This document shows positions 8,257-16,390 of a stretch of 64,000 nucleotides of DNA, piece by piece (position 1 is the stretch's first letter; each line of letters starts with the position of its first letter). Origin of the DNA: Natrialba aegyptia DSM 13077 (GTDB taxonomy: Archaea; Halobacteriota; Halobacteria; Halobacteriales; Natrialbaceae); assembly GCF_000337535.1 (NCBI RefSeq), contig NZ_AOIP01000062.1, forward strand, positions 1 through 64,000, in the 5' to 3' direction. A program made the position numbers and the translations under genes. Below the pieces are notes generated by a model, which worked only from the letters and a program-made list of their open reading frames with translations, had not been told where the DNA came from and searched no databases.

Positions 8257-9735
8257 TTACTTGAGTCGGTCGCGAATTTCCGCCGCGTGTTCCTCGCGAC
8301 CCGTTTCTTCGAGGTGGCTGGCGTAGTCGTCTACCCGGTCCCAGGTGTAGTAGGGTCCCTTCTCGCGGAGTACCTGCCACATCGGGTCGGTGATGCCGTT
8401 CGAGGCGTCCGGATTGCCGCCGCGCTCGCCGCGGGCCGCCTCGAGCAGCCGGTCGTCGTGCCAGCGCTGCAGCCTGGCCAGCCCGTCATTGACGACGTTC
8501 GGCTTCGCCGTGGAGAGATCAGTCGTCTCGTGGGGATCGGCGGCGAGGTCGAACAGCATGACGTCCTCGAGGCGGCTCCGATAGGCATCGTGGTAGGTAC
8601 GGAGCAACAGCCAGTCGTCCCAGCGAACGCCCCGCTGGCACGTCCACGCCCCCTGACTGACGATCAGTTCGTCGCGCCCGTCCGCGGAGCCGTTAGTAAC
8701 TGCGTCGACGAACGAGCGGCCGTCCCAACCCTCGGGCACGTCGCCGCCGACGAGATCGACGAGCGTGGGTGCAAGATCGAGCTGGTAGCGCAGATCGTCG
8801 TCGGTTCCTGGCTCGACTTCGGGACCGCGAACAATAAGGGGGACCCGACACGTCATATTGTCGGCCAGTTGATGGTCTCCGTAGACGTTGAGTTCGCCGA
8901 GATTCTCGCCGTGGTCGCCGCTGATCACGACGAGCGTTTCCTCGAGAACGTCCCGCTCGCGGAGGAGATCGATCAGTTTCCCGATGTAGTGATCCATGTA
9001 GCGGACGCCGACATCGTAGCCGTCGATCATCGTCTTGAACTCCTCGCGAGAGGAAATCTCCGGCGGCATCCGCGGACGGTCCCACGACCTGACCCACCCT
9101 TTGAGATCCTGCGCACTGTGGGGACCCGACTCCTGATAGTGCTGCTCGATCAAATCCTCGGTCAACCACTCTGGTGCGGGCTCGTCGGCGAACGGGTTTC
9201 CGTACTCCGCCGGGGTGCGATAGGGCGTGTGTGGATCCCAGAAGTTGACGTGGCAGTACCAGTCGTCTTCCATCGCGTGCGCCTCGAGCCAGTCGCGGGC
9301 ATAGGGGTACACCTCGTCGGCGCGCTCGCCACCGTTGCCCCCGGTGTCGTACAGCTCCCGAAATCCTTCGACCACCTGCCAGCCGTCGTGGCGGTCCGGA
9401 AACGGACTGATCATCGTCGTGTGAATTCCCGCGTTGTTCAGTGCCGACGCGAGCGTCCTGAACCGGCCCGGGTAGTTCGCGCGCCGACTCGAGCCGTGGC
9501 GTCGAGGATCCGCGTTGCGACCGCCGTGGTTGATCACGCCCGTGTGGATCCCGAATCGGCCCGTGTAGAACGCCGTCCGCGAGGGGAGACAGGGCGCGTC
9601 AGAAGTATAGACAGTGGTGAACGTTCGCCCTTCTACCGACAGGTCGTCGATGTTGGGCGACGTCTCGCGGTGGTAGCCGTAGCAGCCAAGGTGATCCGGC
9701 CGCAACGAGTCGCAGTCGATGTACAGTATCCGCAT
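8257..9735 (-). CDS. Type I sulfatase (formylglycine-dependent)
   Basis: A 492-residue arylsulfatase-family hydrolase. ATG 9735 is chosen because MRILYIDCDSLRPDHLGCYG is the standard sulfatase N-terminus, with metal-binding Asp residues, and a TATA box lies just upstream. The core motif C-L-P-S-R begins at Cys49; in this class that Cys is converted to formylglycine, the catalytic nucleophile. The second metal site appears as VVISGDHGENLGE. No signal peptide is seen, so it should act on imported oligosaccharide in the cytoplasm. With the GH20 gene and the lyase-like gene it points to a sulfated amino-sugar glycan. No formylglycine-generating enzyme is present in this window. Confidence 0.93.
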   Translation of the reverse strand: MRILYIDCDSLRPDHLGCYGYHRETSPNIDDLSVEGRTFTTVYTSDAPCLPSRTAFYTGRFGIHTGVINHGGRNADPRRHGSSRRANYPGRFRTLASALNNAGIHTTMISPFPDRHDGWQVVEGFRELYDTGGNGGERADEVYPYARDWLEAHAMEDDWYCHVNFWDPHTPYRTPAEYGNPFADEPAPEWLTEDLIEQHYQESGPHSAQDLKGWVRSWDRPRMPPEISSREEFKTMIDGYDVGVRYMDHYIGKLIDLLRERDVLEETLVVISGDHGENLGELNVYGDHQLADNMTCRVPLIVRGPEVEPGTDDDLRYQLDLAPTLVDLVGGDVPEGWDGRSFVDAVTNGSADGRDELIVSQGAWTCQRGVRWDDWLLLRTYHDAYRSRLEDVMLFDLAADPHETTDLSTAKPNVVNDGLARLQRWHDDRLLEAARGERGGNPDASNGITDPMWQVLREKGPYYTWDRVDDYASHLEETGREEHAAEIRDRLK

Positions 9736-9756
9736 GCACCGATAACGGCCAGTATC

Positions 9757-9770
9757 GATAAAATAAGTTT
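9757..9770 (-). promoter_or_regulatory. TATA box of the sulfatase gene
   Basis: On the minus strand AAACTTATTTTATCG-like sequence lies about 26-30 nt before ATG 9735. It supports that start against the very long upstream open frame. Confidence 0.6.
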
Positions 9771-9888
9771 CCCCGAGCAACTCGCCGCTCCGTCCTTCGA
9801 CAACCGGAGTTGCATTCCGCAGTTGGCCGCTGCAGAGCACACCGCTGACAAAGCTTTTGTGACAGGACTTCCTCTGGCTCGGTATCGC

Positions 9889-11037
9889 ATGGCAGACACT
9901 GAGAGTCCGCGGCTCGCGACCGCGGACGACTTCCACGAAATGACGGCGCTGCTCGATCGACACTTCGCCTACGAGCGCTACGGGATGGCCGCCCGGCTCC
10001 CGTTCTGCTACGACTCGGAACGCAGCGAACGCCACGCTATCATCGAGAAGGACGGGGAGATCGTGAGTCACATTGCCGCGATACCGCAGACGCTCGTCGT
10101 CGGCGAGGGAACCGTCGAGTGCTGGGGGATCGGCGGCGTCGCGACCGACAAACGGTACCGCGGAAACGGGTATATGAGTCAGCTGCTCGAGTTCTGGCTC
10201 GATCGGATGGACGACGCCGGCGTCCCGCTGTCGGAACTCAGCGGGAACCGCCAGCGCTACAACCACTTTGGGTACGAGAATGCCGGCGTGGAACTCCGGT
10301 ACACGATCTCGAAACGCTCGTTCGCGACGACGCCCGAACCCGCGGTCGACACCGTCGTAACTCACGACGGATCGGACGCACACCTCGAGGTGCTCCGCGG
10401 GATCCACGGCCAAGAACCGTACCGCGTTCGGCGCGACCGGGAGCGAAGCCGGATTACGTTCGGCCAACGCGGGCTCGAGACGCTCCTGTACGAGGGCGAC
10501 AGCGACCCAGCGTACCTCAGCCTCACGCGGGAGAGTCGTAGCCGCACGATAAAGGAATTCGGCGGCTCCGAACACGGCCTCGAGGCGCTGCTCGGCCACG
10601 TGCTCGCGATGTACGACCTGAACGATCTGACGGCCTGTGTCCATCCGCGTCACCCGCTCGACGACGTGTTTCACCGCCATAGCCGGTTCTGGCAACAGCG
10701 ACCGCACCGGAAGCTGAACATCCGGGATCTGTCCGCACTCCTCGAGGCCTTCGAGGGACAGCTCGAGCGGCGCTGGCGCGACGGGGATCGGACCGAGACC
10801 GGCGAAATCTCGCTGGCGCTCGAAGAAGAGGGGGCAACTGTTCGGCTCTCGTACGGTCCGGGGCGCGTGACGGTCGAGCGCGTCGCCGACGATCCCGATC
10901 TCTCGCTCGATCGAATTTCGATGACGGGCTTGCTGTTCGGCTTCCACGATCGGAAGCGCACGCTCCGACAACAGGACCCGTTCCTCGAGGCAACACTGCC
11001 GCTCCAGTTCTACATCTGGCCGACGGAGCACGTCTAG
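9889..11037 (+). CDS. Eis-like GNAT N-acetyltransferase
   Basis: A 382-residue protein with an N-terminal GNAT domain, a second GNAT-like domain and an SCP2-like C-terminal domain, the layout of the Eis/enhanced-intracellular-survival family. The acetyl-CoA loop is visible as VATDKRYRGNGYMSQLL (R-x-x-G-x-G). The C-terminal part SLALEEEGATVRLSYGPGRV fits the SCP2-like sheet. ATG 9889 follows an AAAGCTTTTGTG promoter-like element by about 28 nt. It is divergent from the sulfatase gene. Probably acetylates an amine on a small molecule, possibly an amino sugar given the neighbours; the substrate is not determined. Confidence 0.85.
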   Translation: MADTESPRLATADDFHEMTALLDRHFAYERYGMAARLPFCYDSERSERHAIIEKDGEIVSHIAAIPQTLVVGEGTVECWGIGGVATDKRYRGNGYMSQLLEFWLDRMDDAGVPLSELSGNRQRYNHFGYENAGVELRYTISKRSFATTPEPAVDTVVTHDGSDAHLEVLRGIHGQEPYRVRRDRERSRITFGQRGLETLLYEGDSDPAYLSLTRESRSRTIKEFGGSEHGLEALLGHVLAMYDLNDLTACVHPRHPLDDVFHRHSRFWQQRPHRKLNIRDLSALLEAFEGQLERRWRDGDRTETGEISLALEEEGATVRLSYGPGRVTVERVADDPDLSLDRISMTGLLFGFHDRKRTLRQQDPFLEATLPLQFYIWPTEHV

Positions 11038-11200
11038 AACGTCACGGCCGTTCAACCGGTCCGGTCGCAAGGCTACCCGGTCGCGAGCCGCAACGACGGT
11101 TCGCGACGACGCGGTCGCACCGTCGGACTCGTTGGTTCGGTTGACCCGCGCATTCTGTCACCGAGTTCGAGGGCGAGATCCGTTTCAGCAGTAATCAGAA

Positions 11201-11209
11201 TTATATATC
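11201..11209 (+). promoter_or_regulatory. TATA box of the short Gfo/Idh gene
   Basis: TTATATATC sits about 26 nt upstream of ATG 11231, in a locally A/T-rich stretch that contrasts with the GC-rich flanks. Confidence 0.65.
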
Positions 11210-11230
11210 AAGAAAGTAGACGTATCTACA

Positions 11231-12124
11231 ATGATCGAGCTAGGGGTACTCGGACTAGACACCAGTCACTCGGAAACATTCGCAAGCATTCTCGAGAACC
11301 GGTCCAACGCGTCGGTCACGGCCGTCTGGGACGGCGGTGACGTCCGCGAGAGCGAGTACACGCGCGAGTTCTGCGAGCGCTACGGTGCGACCAGGTACGA
11401 CGATCCGCACGCGATGATCGGCAACGTCGATGCGGCGATGGTTCTCACGGTCGACTGGAACGGGCACCGTCACCTCGCCGTGCCGTTCCTCGAAGCGGGT
11501 GTCCCGACGATGGTCGACAAACCGGTGGCGGGATCAGTCGCCGACGTGATCGCGATCGAGCGGGCGGCGGTCCGCGGCGGCGCGCCGCTGTTCGGCGGCT
11601 CGGCACTCCCGTTTCACCCGTCGGTTTCGTCGCTTGCCAAGACGATGCCGGACACGGCGTTCTCCGTCGGCTACGGAGATACGTTCTACTACGGCGTTCA
11701 CCTCGTCGACAGCGTTCGACTGCTTGCGGGGACCGACTGGACGCAGGTGACGCCGAATCACGGCCCGGGTCGGGTCGCGACGATCGACTTCGCGGACGGC
11801 TCCGCGGCGACGCTCCGGTTCGACGGGCCGGAAGGCGACGGCACGTTCGGTTTCCTCACGGTCGGCGAACGCACGCAAACCGTCCAAATCGGAAGTTCGA
11901 CCGCCGAACTCGAGCAGATGTATGAACCGTTCTTGGATGAGTTCCTCGCGGCGGTCCGCGGTGAACGCGACGACCGAAACCGCGTCACCGACGCGGGGAC
12001 GCTCCTAGTCGGCGTGCAGACCGCCCTCGAGACTGGTGATCCGGTGACACCCGACACCGGCGCGCTCGAGACGGCCGAGGTCGCCAGCGAGTCGTTCCTC
12101 GCCGACTACGAACCGTACTACTGA
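11231..12124 (+). CDS. Short, divergent Gfo/Idh/MocA-like oxidoreductase
   Basis: A 297-residue protein, shorter than the 320-370 of its relatives here. The N-terminal strand IELGVLGLD leads into TSHSETF (residues 11-17) instead of a glycine-rich dinucleotide loop. The catalytic motif is VDKPVAGS, with Asp for the usual Glu of EKP. The rest keeps the family layout: FGGSALPFHPS, a substrate domain with YYGVHLVDSVRLL, and a terminal helix ending ETGDPVTPDTG. With both cofactor loop and EKP altered it may be a divergent dehydrogenase or a non-redox relative. It has a clear promoter and is convergent with the full-length homologue at 12195. Confidence 0.8.
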   Translation: MIELGVLGLDTSHSETFASILENRSNASVTAVWDGGDVRESEYTREFCERYGATRYDDPHAMIGNVDAAMVLTVDWNGHRHLAVPFLEAGVPTMVDKPVAGSVADVIAIERAAVRGGAPLFGGSALPFHPSVSSLAKTMPDTAFSVGYGDTFYYGVHLVDSVRLLAGTDWTQVTPNHGPGRVATIDFADGSAATLRFDGPEGDGTFGFLTVGERTQTVQIGSSTAELEQMYEPFLDEFLAAVRGERDDRNRVTDAGTLLVGVQTALETGDPVTPDTGALETAEVASESFLADYEPYY

Positions 12125-12194
12125 ACGACCGTCACGGAGCGTCGGAAGAACGAACGCCGCTCTCGCAGATAGCTTCGCGTCCCGCGCCGCTCGG

Positions 12195-13286
12195 TCAGGA
12201 GTCGGTGTCCGGCGCGACCTCCTCGTGGGCCGGACGGGGAGAGAGTTCGCCCGACTCGACCATCGAGACGAGCGGGTTATCGTCGATCGAGAGGGGGAAC
12301 TCCATGCGCTCGCGCCGGCGCACCGACTCGTAGCAACCGAAAATAATCTCCATCGTCGCGAACGCCCGCTGCGCGCCCAACTGGGGCTCTGCGTCCGTCT
12401 CGAGGCCACGAATAATGTCGCCGACTGCGGCCGGAATGTCCGCCAGCGGCTCGCCCGTGTCGATTTCGTCCCACGCCGCGGCGTCGGCCGTCCGCACCCG
12501 GATCTGGGCGTTGCCGTCGGGATTGAGTTCGAGGACGCCCTCGGTCCCCACGACGCGAACGTCGCAGTCGATGAACGGGTTCTCGTCGCCGGTCGCGATG
12601 ACGGCGTCGGTTCCGTCCTCGTACTGCCAACGCACGAATGCTTGGTTCTCGTTGTGGACACCGTAACGGACGTTCTCCTCACGGTAATCGATCTGGCCCA
12701 TCACCCACGCCGCGGAACGATCGTCGAGAATGGAATTACAGAGATCGACGAGGTGGGTACCGGCGTCAAAGAGATTCTTCGTCGCGAGTTCGACGCGGGT
12801 GACCTCGCCGAGGTCGCCCGCCGTGACCAGCTCCGCTGCGCGCCGGCTCGGGGTTGCGACCCGCCGCTGGTGGTTGAACGTCAGCTGGATGTCCCGTTCG
12901 TCGCAAACCGCCACCATGCGCCTGCTGTCCGCCATGGTATCGGCCATCGGTTTCTCGCAGTGGATCGCCCGCAGCCCGTCCGCGTTCGCGCAGTCGATCA
13001 CGATGTCGGCGTGGGTCGGCACCGGCGTACAGACGCTGACGATGTCGGGTTCGACCTCCCGAAGCATCCGCTCGTAGTCGGTGTAGACGTTCGCCGGATC
13101 GATCTCGTTGCGCTCGGCGAATGCGAGCGCGTTCTCCTCGACGATGTCGGCGCAAGCGACAAGCGAGCAGCGCTCGTCCCCGTCGTACGCGCTCGCGTGG
13201 TGGTACGCCATCGCCGCACTTTCGCCCCACACCGGGTTGTCCGGCTCCGGTCCTGTTCCAATGAATGCTATGTCGTAGTCTGACAC
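12195..13286 (-). CDS. Gfo/Idh/MocA family oxidoreductase
   Basis: A 363-residue NAD(P)-dependent sugar dehydrogenase-like protein starting with GTG at 13286 (MSDYDIAFIGTGPEPDNP). The Rossmann loop is extended (GTGPEPDNPVWGESAAMAYHH) compared with GxGxxG relatives. Canonical features follow: SVCTPVPTHADI, the catalytic-lysine motif CEKPMADT, and NLFDAGTHLVDLCNSI in the substrate domain, then DVRVVGTEGVLELN. A T-rich promoter-like element (CTATTTGTTGA on the minus strand, about 13310-13320) precedes it. It is divergent from the HEAT-repeat gene. Substrate unknown. Confidence 0.87.
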   Translation of the reverse strand: MSDYDIAFIGTGPEPDNPVWGESAAMAYHHASAYDGDERCSLVACADIVEENALAFAERNEIDPANVYTDYERMLREVEPDIVSVCTPVPTHADIVIDCANADGLRAIHCEKPMADTMADSRRMVAVCDERDIQLTFNHQRRVATPSRRAAELVTAGDLGEVTRVELATKNLFDAGTHLVDLCNSILDDRSAAWVMGQIDYREENVRYGVHNENQAFVRWQYEDGTDAVIATGDENPFIDCDVRVVGTEGVLELNPDGNAQIRVRTADAAAWDEIDTGEPLADIPAAVGDIIRGLETDAEPQLGAQRAFATMEIIFGCYESVRRRERMEFPLSIDDNPLVSMVESGELSPRPAHEEVAPDTDS

Positions 13287-13387
13287 GGTGCCAGAATGAT
13301 TGTGAACGTATCAACAAATAGGTACCGGACCCCTTTACTTCGGTTCTCCGTCGCCGAGTCACGCGGTCGTCCGCTCGGCGACGGCAG

Positions 13388-13394
13388 TTATAAG
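13388..13394 (+). promoter_or_regulatory. TATA box of the HEAT-repeat gene
   Basis: TTATAAG lies about 31 nt before ATG 13422. It fixes that start over an in-frame upstream codon at 13296. Confidence 0.65.
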
Positions 13395-13421
13395 GGGGCA
13401 CGGAACTCGATACGACGTACC

Positions 13422-14606
13422 ATGATCTCGCCCGGCGAAGACGCGACCGACCGCGCGAGTGAACTCCTGGACGCGGCAACGGCCGATCCCGCGCAGATCT
13501 CGCTCGCGCACGTCGTCGAACTGCTCGTGCTCGGCAACCCGGAGACGCGCCGACTTGCGATGAAGTGTCTCGAGGCCACGCTCGACGTCCGGCCTGAGGC
13601 GTCCGAAGCCGCCGTCACCGCGTTCGAGCGGCTGCTCGAGGACGGCGATCCGCACGTCCGCCGCAGGGCGGCGCTCTCGGCGGGGGCGGCGATACAGGGG
13701 GCGGATACCGAGTCGTTCGAAGCGCTCGTTTCGCCGCTCGAGGCGATCGGAAGCGATCCCGCTGAGCCGGGTCGCGACGCCGCGGTCCGTGCGCTGGCCA
13801 CGATCGGGCTCGAGCGCCCCGAATCGGTGACGGGGGCGGTCGAACTCCTCCTCGACGTCTGCCACGCTAGAGTCGTTTCGGCGGAATCACCGGCCGACAC
13901 GTCGCCGGGAGCGTCGTCGAGCGTCGGCCCGGAACGCGACCGGAGGTTGACAACTCGCGTTCAGGCGATGGCCGGACTCACGCGGATTGCGGCCGAGCGG
14001 CCGGAGACGATCGTTGGTTACGTCGATCAGGTCGTAGCTTTGCTCGAGGACGACCACCACCTGATCCGGTCGGGAACGTGCGAGGTGCTCGAGTCGCTCG
14101 CCGAGGGCCACTCCGACGAGGTGGCCCCGTTCGTCCCGGCACTGGTCGATCGCCTCGCTTCGGACACGGACCACCCCGTTCCGTGGCGCGCGGCGGACGC
14201 GCTCAACGCCGTCGGCGGTGAGTACCCAGAGCTTGTCGGCGCAGCCCTCGGGTCAGTCGTCGACGACATCGAGGCCCTCCTCAAGCGGCGCGATCCCGGA
14301 ATCCGGGGGGTCGGAATCGGCCTCCTCACCTACGTCACGCAGGTCGATCCCTCGTCTGTCGAGGGGCTGCTCCCGCGCGTTCACGAGCTCCTCGCCGACG
14401 ACCACGCACCGGTTCGGGCGAACGCGGCGCTGACGCTCGGGCTAACCGGCTACGGGGATGCGGTCGACGACCTCGAGGTGCTCGTGGCGGACGACCCCGA
14501 GCCGGCGGTTCGCGACGCCGCGACGCGCGCGCTCGAACGGCTCGAAGGCGAGCACGAACCGTCGCCCGAGCACGTACACGAGAACCGACCAGTAGACAAC
14601 TATTAA
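13422..14606 (+). CDS. HEAT/armadillo-like repeat protein
   Basis: A 394-residue, strongly acidic protein made of paired helices about 35-45 residues apart. Recurrent segments are LGNPETRRLAMKCLE, DGDPHVRRRAALSAG, PGRDAAVRALATIG, DDHHLIRSGTCEVLE, HPVPWRAADALNAVG, DDHAPVRANAALTLG and DPEPAVRDAATRALE. This DPxxxVRxxAAxALG pattern marks HEAT repeats, which form curved scaffolds for protein binding. No catalytic domain, signal peptide or membrane segment is seen. Its link to the surrounding sugar enzymes is unclear; haloarchaea carry many such scaffolds. The stop codon overlaps the promoter of the GH20 gene. Confidence 0.83.
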   Translation: MISPGEDATDRASELLDAATADPAQISLAHVVELLVLGNPETRRLAMKCLEATLDVRPEASEAAVTAFERLLEDGDPHVRRRAALSAGAAIQGADTESFEALVSPLEAIGSDPAEPGRDAAVRALATIGLERPESVTGAVELLLDVCHARVVSAESPADTSPGASSSVGPERDRRLTTRVQAMAGLTRIAAERPETIVGYVDQVVALLEDDHHLIRSGTCEVLESLAEGHSDEVAPFVPALVDRLASDTDHPVPWRAADALNAVGGEYPELVGAALGSVVDDIEALLKRRDPGIRGVGIGLLTYVTQVDPSSVEGLLPRVHELLADDHAPVRANAALTLGLTGYGDAVDDLEVLVADDPEPAVRDAATRALERLEGEHEPSPEHVHENRPVDNY

Positions 14607-14607
14607 G
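14601..14607 (+). promoter_or_regulatory. TATA box of the GH20 gene, overlapping the upstream stop
   Basis: TATTAAG, 28-34 nt before ATG 14635, contains the TAA stop of the HEAT-repeat gene. Transcription of the hexosaminidase gene can thus start independently of it. Confidence 0.55.
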
Positions 14608-14634
14608 ACATCCGTCTTCATTGCTACCCATCAC

Positions 14635-16344
14635 ATGCCTTCACGCGAACTCGACATCGTCCCCCGACCGCGTCGAGCGGACCTGACCGGCGAGGCGGTC
14701 CGTCTCGAGGCCCCATTCATGGTTGGAACGGACAACGATGCGGGTGCGGTCGTCGCGCTGCTGTCGGACCTCCTCGAGCGCGAGACGAACGAACGGGTTG
14801 TCAGGTCGAACGAGGAATCGGACGTTCGGCTGACGATCGACGACGCTGCCTCGAGTTTGGTCGACGACTCGGAAGGGTACGTCCTCGAGGCCGACGGGAA
14901 CGGGATCATCGTTCGATCGCCGACGGCCGACGGCCTTCGACACGGCTGTCAGACCATCGTCGGGGGTCTCGAACGGCGTAATGGGGACTGGCGGTTTCCG
15001 GCCGGCGAGATCCGAGACTGGCCCGCGACCCGGTGGCGAGGGTTCATGCTCGATCCGGCGCGGGGTATTCTCCCGCTCGAACGCGTCAAACGGCGGATCG
15101 ACCAGGCCGCCCGGGCGAAGCTGAATCGACTTCACCTCCATCTGCTCGATCACGAATCGTACGCCCTCGAGTCCGAGGCGTTTCCCGAACTGAACCGCGG
15201 CCCCGACGGCGAGAATCGACCGGCGTACTCCTCCGAAGAGATCGAGGACCTGATCGAGTACGCCGGCCGCCGCGGGATCGAAATTCTCCCCGAGGTCGAC
15301 GTTCCCGGCCACGCCGGTCACGTCCTCGAGACGTATCCCGAACTTCAGTGCACCGTCGAGGATGGCAAGCCTAGCGACGGGACGTTGTGTCTCGGAACGA
15401 CGCGGACGGACGAGTTCGTGGAGACGCTGCTCGGGGAAGTGATCGAGCTGTTCCCCTTCGAGACGGTCCACGTCGGTGGCGACGAGTGGGCGATGAACTG
15501 CTCGTGGAACGAGTGCTCGCGGTGCCGAGAACGGATGGTCCGCGAGGGGTCGGAGACGGTCGCCGAGCACTTCTACGAGTTCGTCCGCCGGCTCCACGAG
15601 ACGCTCGAGGCGAACGACCGCCGGCTGATGTGCTGGAACGACCAGATCGATATCGCCGAAGCGCCGGACGTGCCGCGGGACGCGCTGGTGCAGTTCTGGC
15701 GCGTCGCCGGGAATGGACGCGGTCCCGTCGAGGGGTGCAGCCTCGAGCGGTTCCTCGAGGAGGAGTTCGAGGTCGTCAACTCGTACGTCTACGCAGCCTA
15801 CGTCAACGGATGGATCTCGGAAGAATATCTGCTCGGCTGGGAACCGCGGAGTCGCCCGTCCATTCCGGACGAACGAGCGGAACAGGTGATCGGCGGCGAA
15901 CTCCTGGCGTGGGAGCCCGCTGCCGAGGAAACCCGCGAGTACTTCGAACGCGCGCTTCCGTCGGCGATTCCCGTCTTTGCCGACCGACTCTGGAACCCCG
16001 ACCCGATCGCGGACCGTCGATCGTTCGCGACAGCGCTGACGCGACACGCGCTCGGCCCGTTCGTCCCCGCTGGCTTCGATATCTACCGCGAACTCGGCGG
16101 GATGATCATCCCGACGGAGGGGGAGAACGCCCCCTCACCGCCGGCCCACGCGCACCGCTCGTTCAGGGATCGGTCCCCGCGCGAGGCCCGCGACGACTAC
16201 GAAGACACCCTCGAGACGCTCGGGTCGCTTTCGGAAGCGGATGAGGTGGTCTATCCGGAGACGGCGGCGGCGTACCGAGACTGTCTCGAGTGGCTCGTCG
16301 GGGTCGCCGACCGGGAGGGGCGCGGCGTGATCGACCGCCCCTGA
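14635..16344 (+). CDS. Glycoside hydrolase family 20 beta-N-acetylhexosaminidase
   Basis: A 569-residue GH20 enzyme that removes terminal GlcNAc or GalNAc by substrate-assisted catalysis. An N-terminal GH20b-like domain (about 1-125) precedes the catalytic TIM barrel, which opens with RWRGFMLDPARGILPLERVKR. Further marks are LNRLHLHLLDHESYALES, LPEVDVPGHAGHVLETYPEL, and the catalytic pair Asp283-Glu284 in VHVGGDEW. Trp residues of the substrate pocket follow (MCWNDQI, QFWRVAG, LAWEPAA). No signal peptide is present, so it should act on imported oligosaccharides. Together with the sulfatase it indicates an N-acetylhexosamine-containing sulfated glycan. Confidence 0.93.
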   Translation: MPSRELDIVPRPRRADLTGEAVRLEAPFMVGTDNDAGAVVALLSDLLERETNERVVRSNEESDVRLTIDDAASSLVDDSEGYVLEADGNGIIVRSPTADGLRHGCQTIVGGLERRNGDWRFPAGEIRDWPATRWRGFMLDPARGILPLERVKRRIDQAARAKLNRLHLHLLDHESYALESEAFPELNRGPDGENRPAYSSEEIEDLIEYAGRRGIEILPEVDVPGHAGHVLETYPELQCTVEDGKPSDGTLCLGTTRTDEFVETLLGEVIELFPFETVHVGGDEWAMNCSWNECSRCRERMVREGSETVAEHFYEFVRRLHETLEANDRRLMCWNDQIDIAEAPDVPRDALVQFWRVAGNGRGPVEGCSLERFLEEEFEVVNSYVYAAYVNGWISEEYLLGWEPRSRPSIPDERAEQVIGGELLAWEPAAEETREYFERALPSAIPVFADRLWNPDPIADRRSFATALTRHALGPFVPAGFDIYRELGGMIIPTEGENAPSPPAHAHRSFRDRSPREARDDYEDTLETLGSLSEADEVVYPETAAAYRDCLEWLVGVADREGRGVIDRP

Positions 16345-16353
16345 GGACCCGAA

Positions 16354-16361
16354 CTTATAAT
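16354..16361 (+). promoter_or_regulatory. TATA box of the tandem hydrolase gene
   Basis: CTTATAAT lies about 30 nt upstream of ATG 16391, between the GH20 stop and the hydrolase start. Confidence 0.6.
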
Positions 16362-16390
16362 CCGTCCTACTGCTAGTATCGGACCGTTCA

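Noticed and set aside
8287-11037. A 916-codon open frame on the plus strand
   Set aside because: The first 1600 bases are antisense to the sulfatase gene. The real protein begins at ATG 9889, with a promoter before it.
8257-11070. A 937-codon open frame on the minus strand
   Set aside because: Only the part from ATG 9735 down has sulfatase motifs. The remainder lies antisense to the acetyltransferase gene and looks like GC-rich mirror coding.
14641-16047. A 468-codon minus-strand frame opposite the GH20 gene
   Set aside because: The plus strand has a full GH20 domain; the minus frame has no recognisable features.
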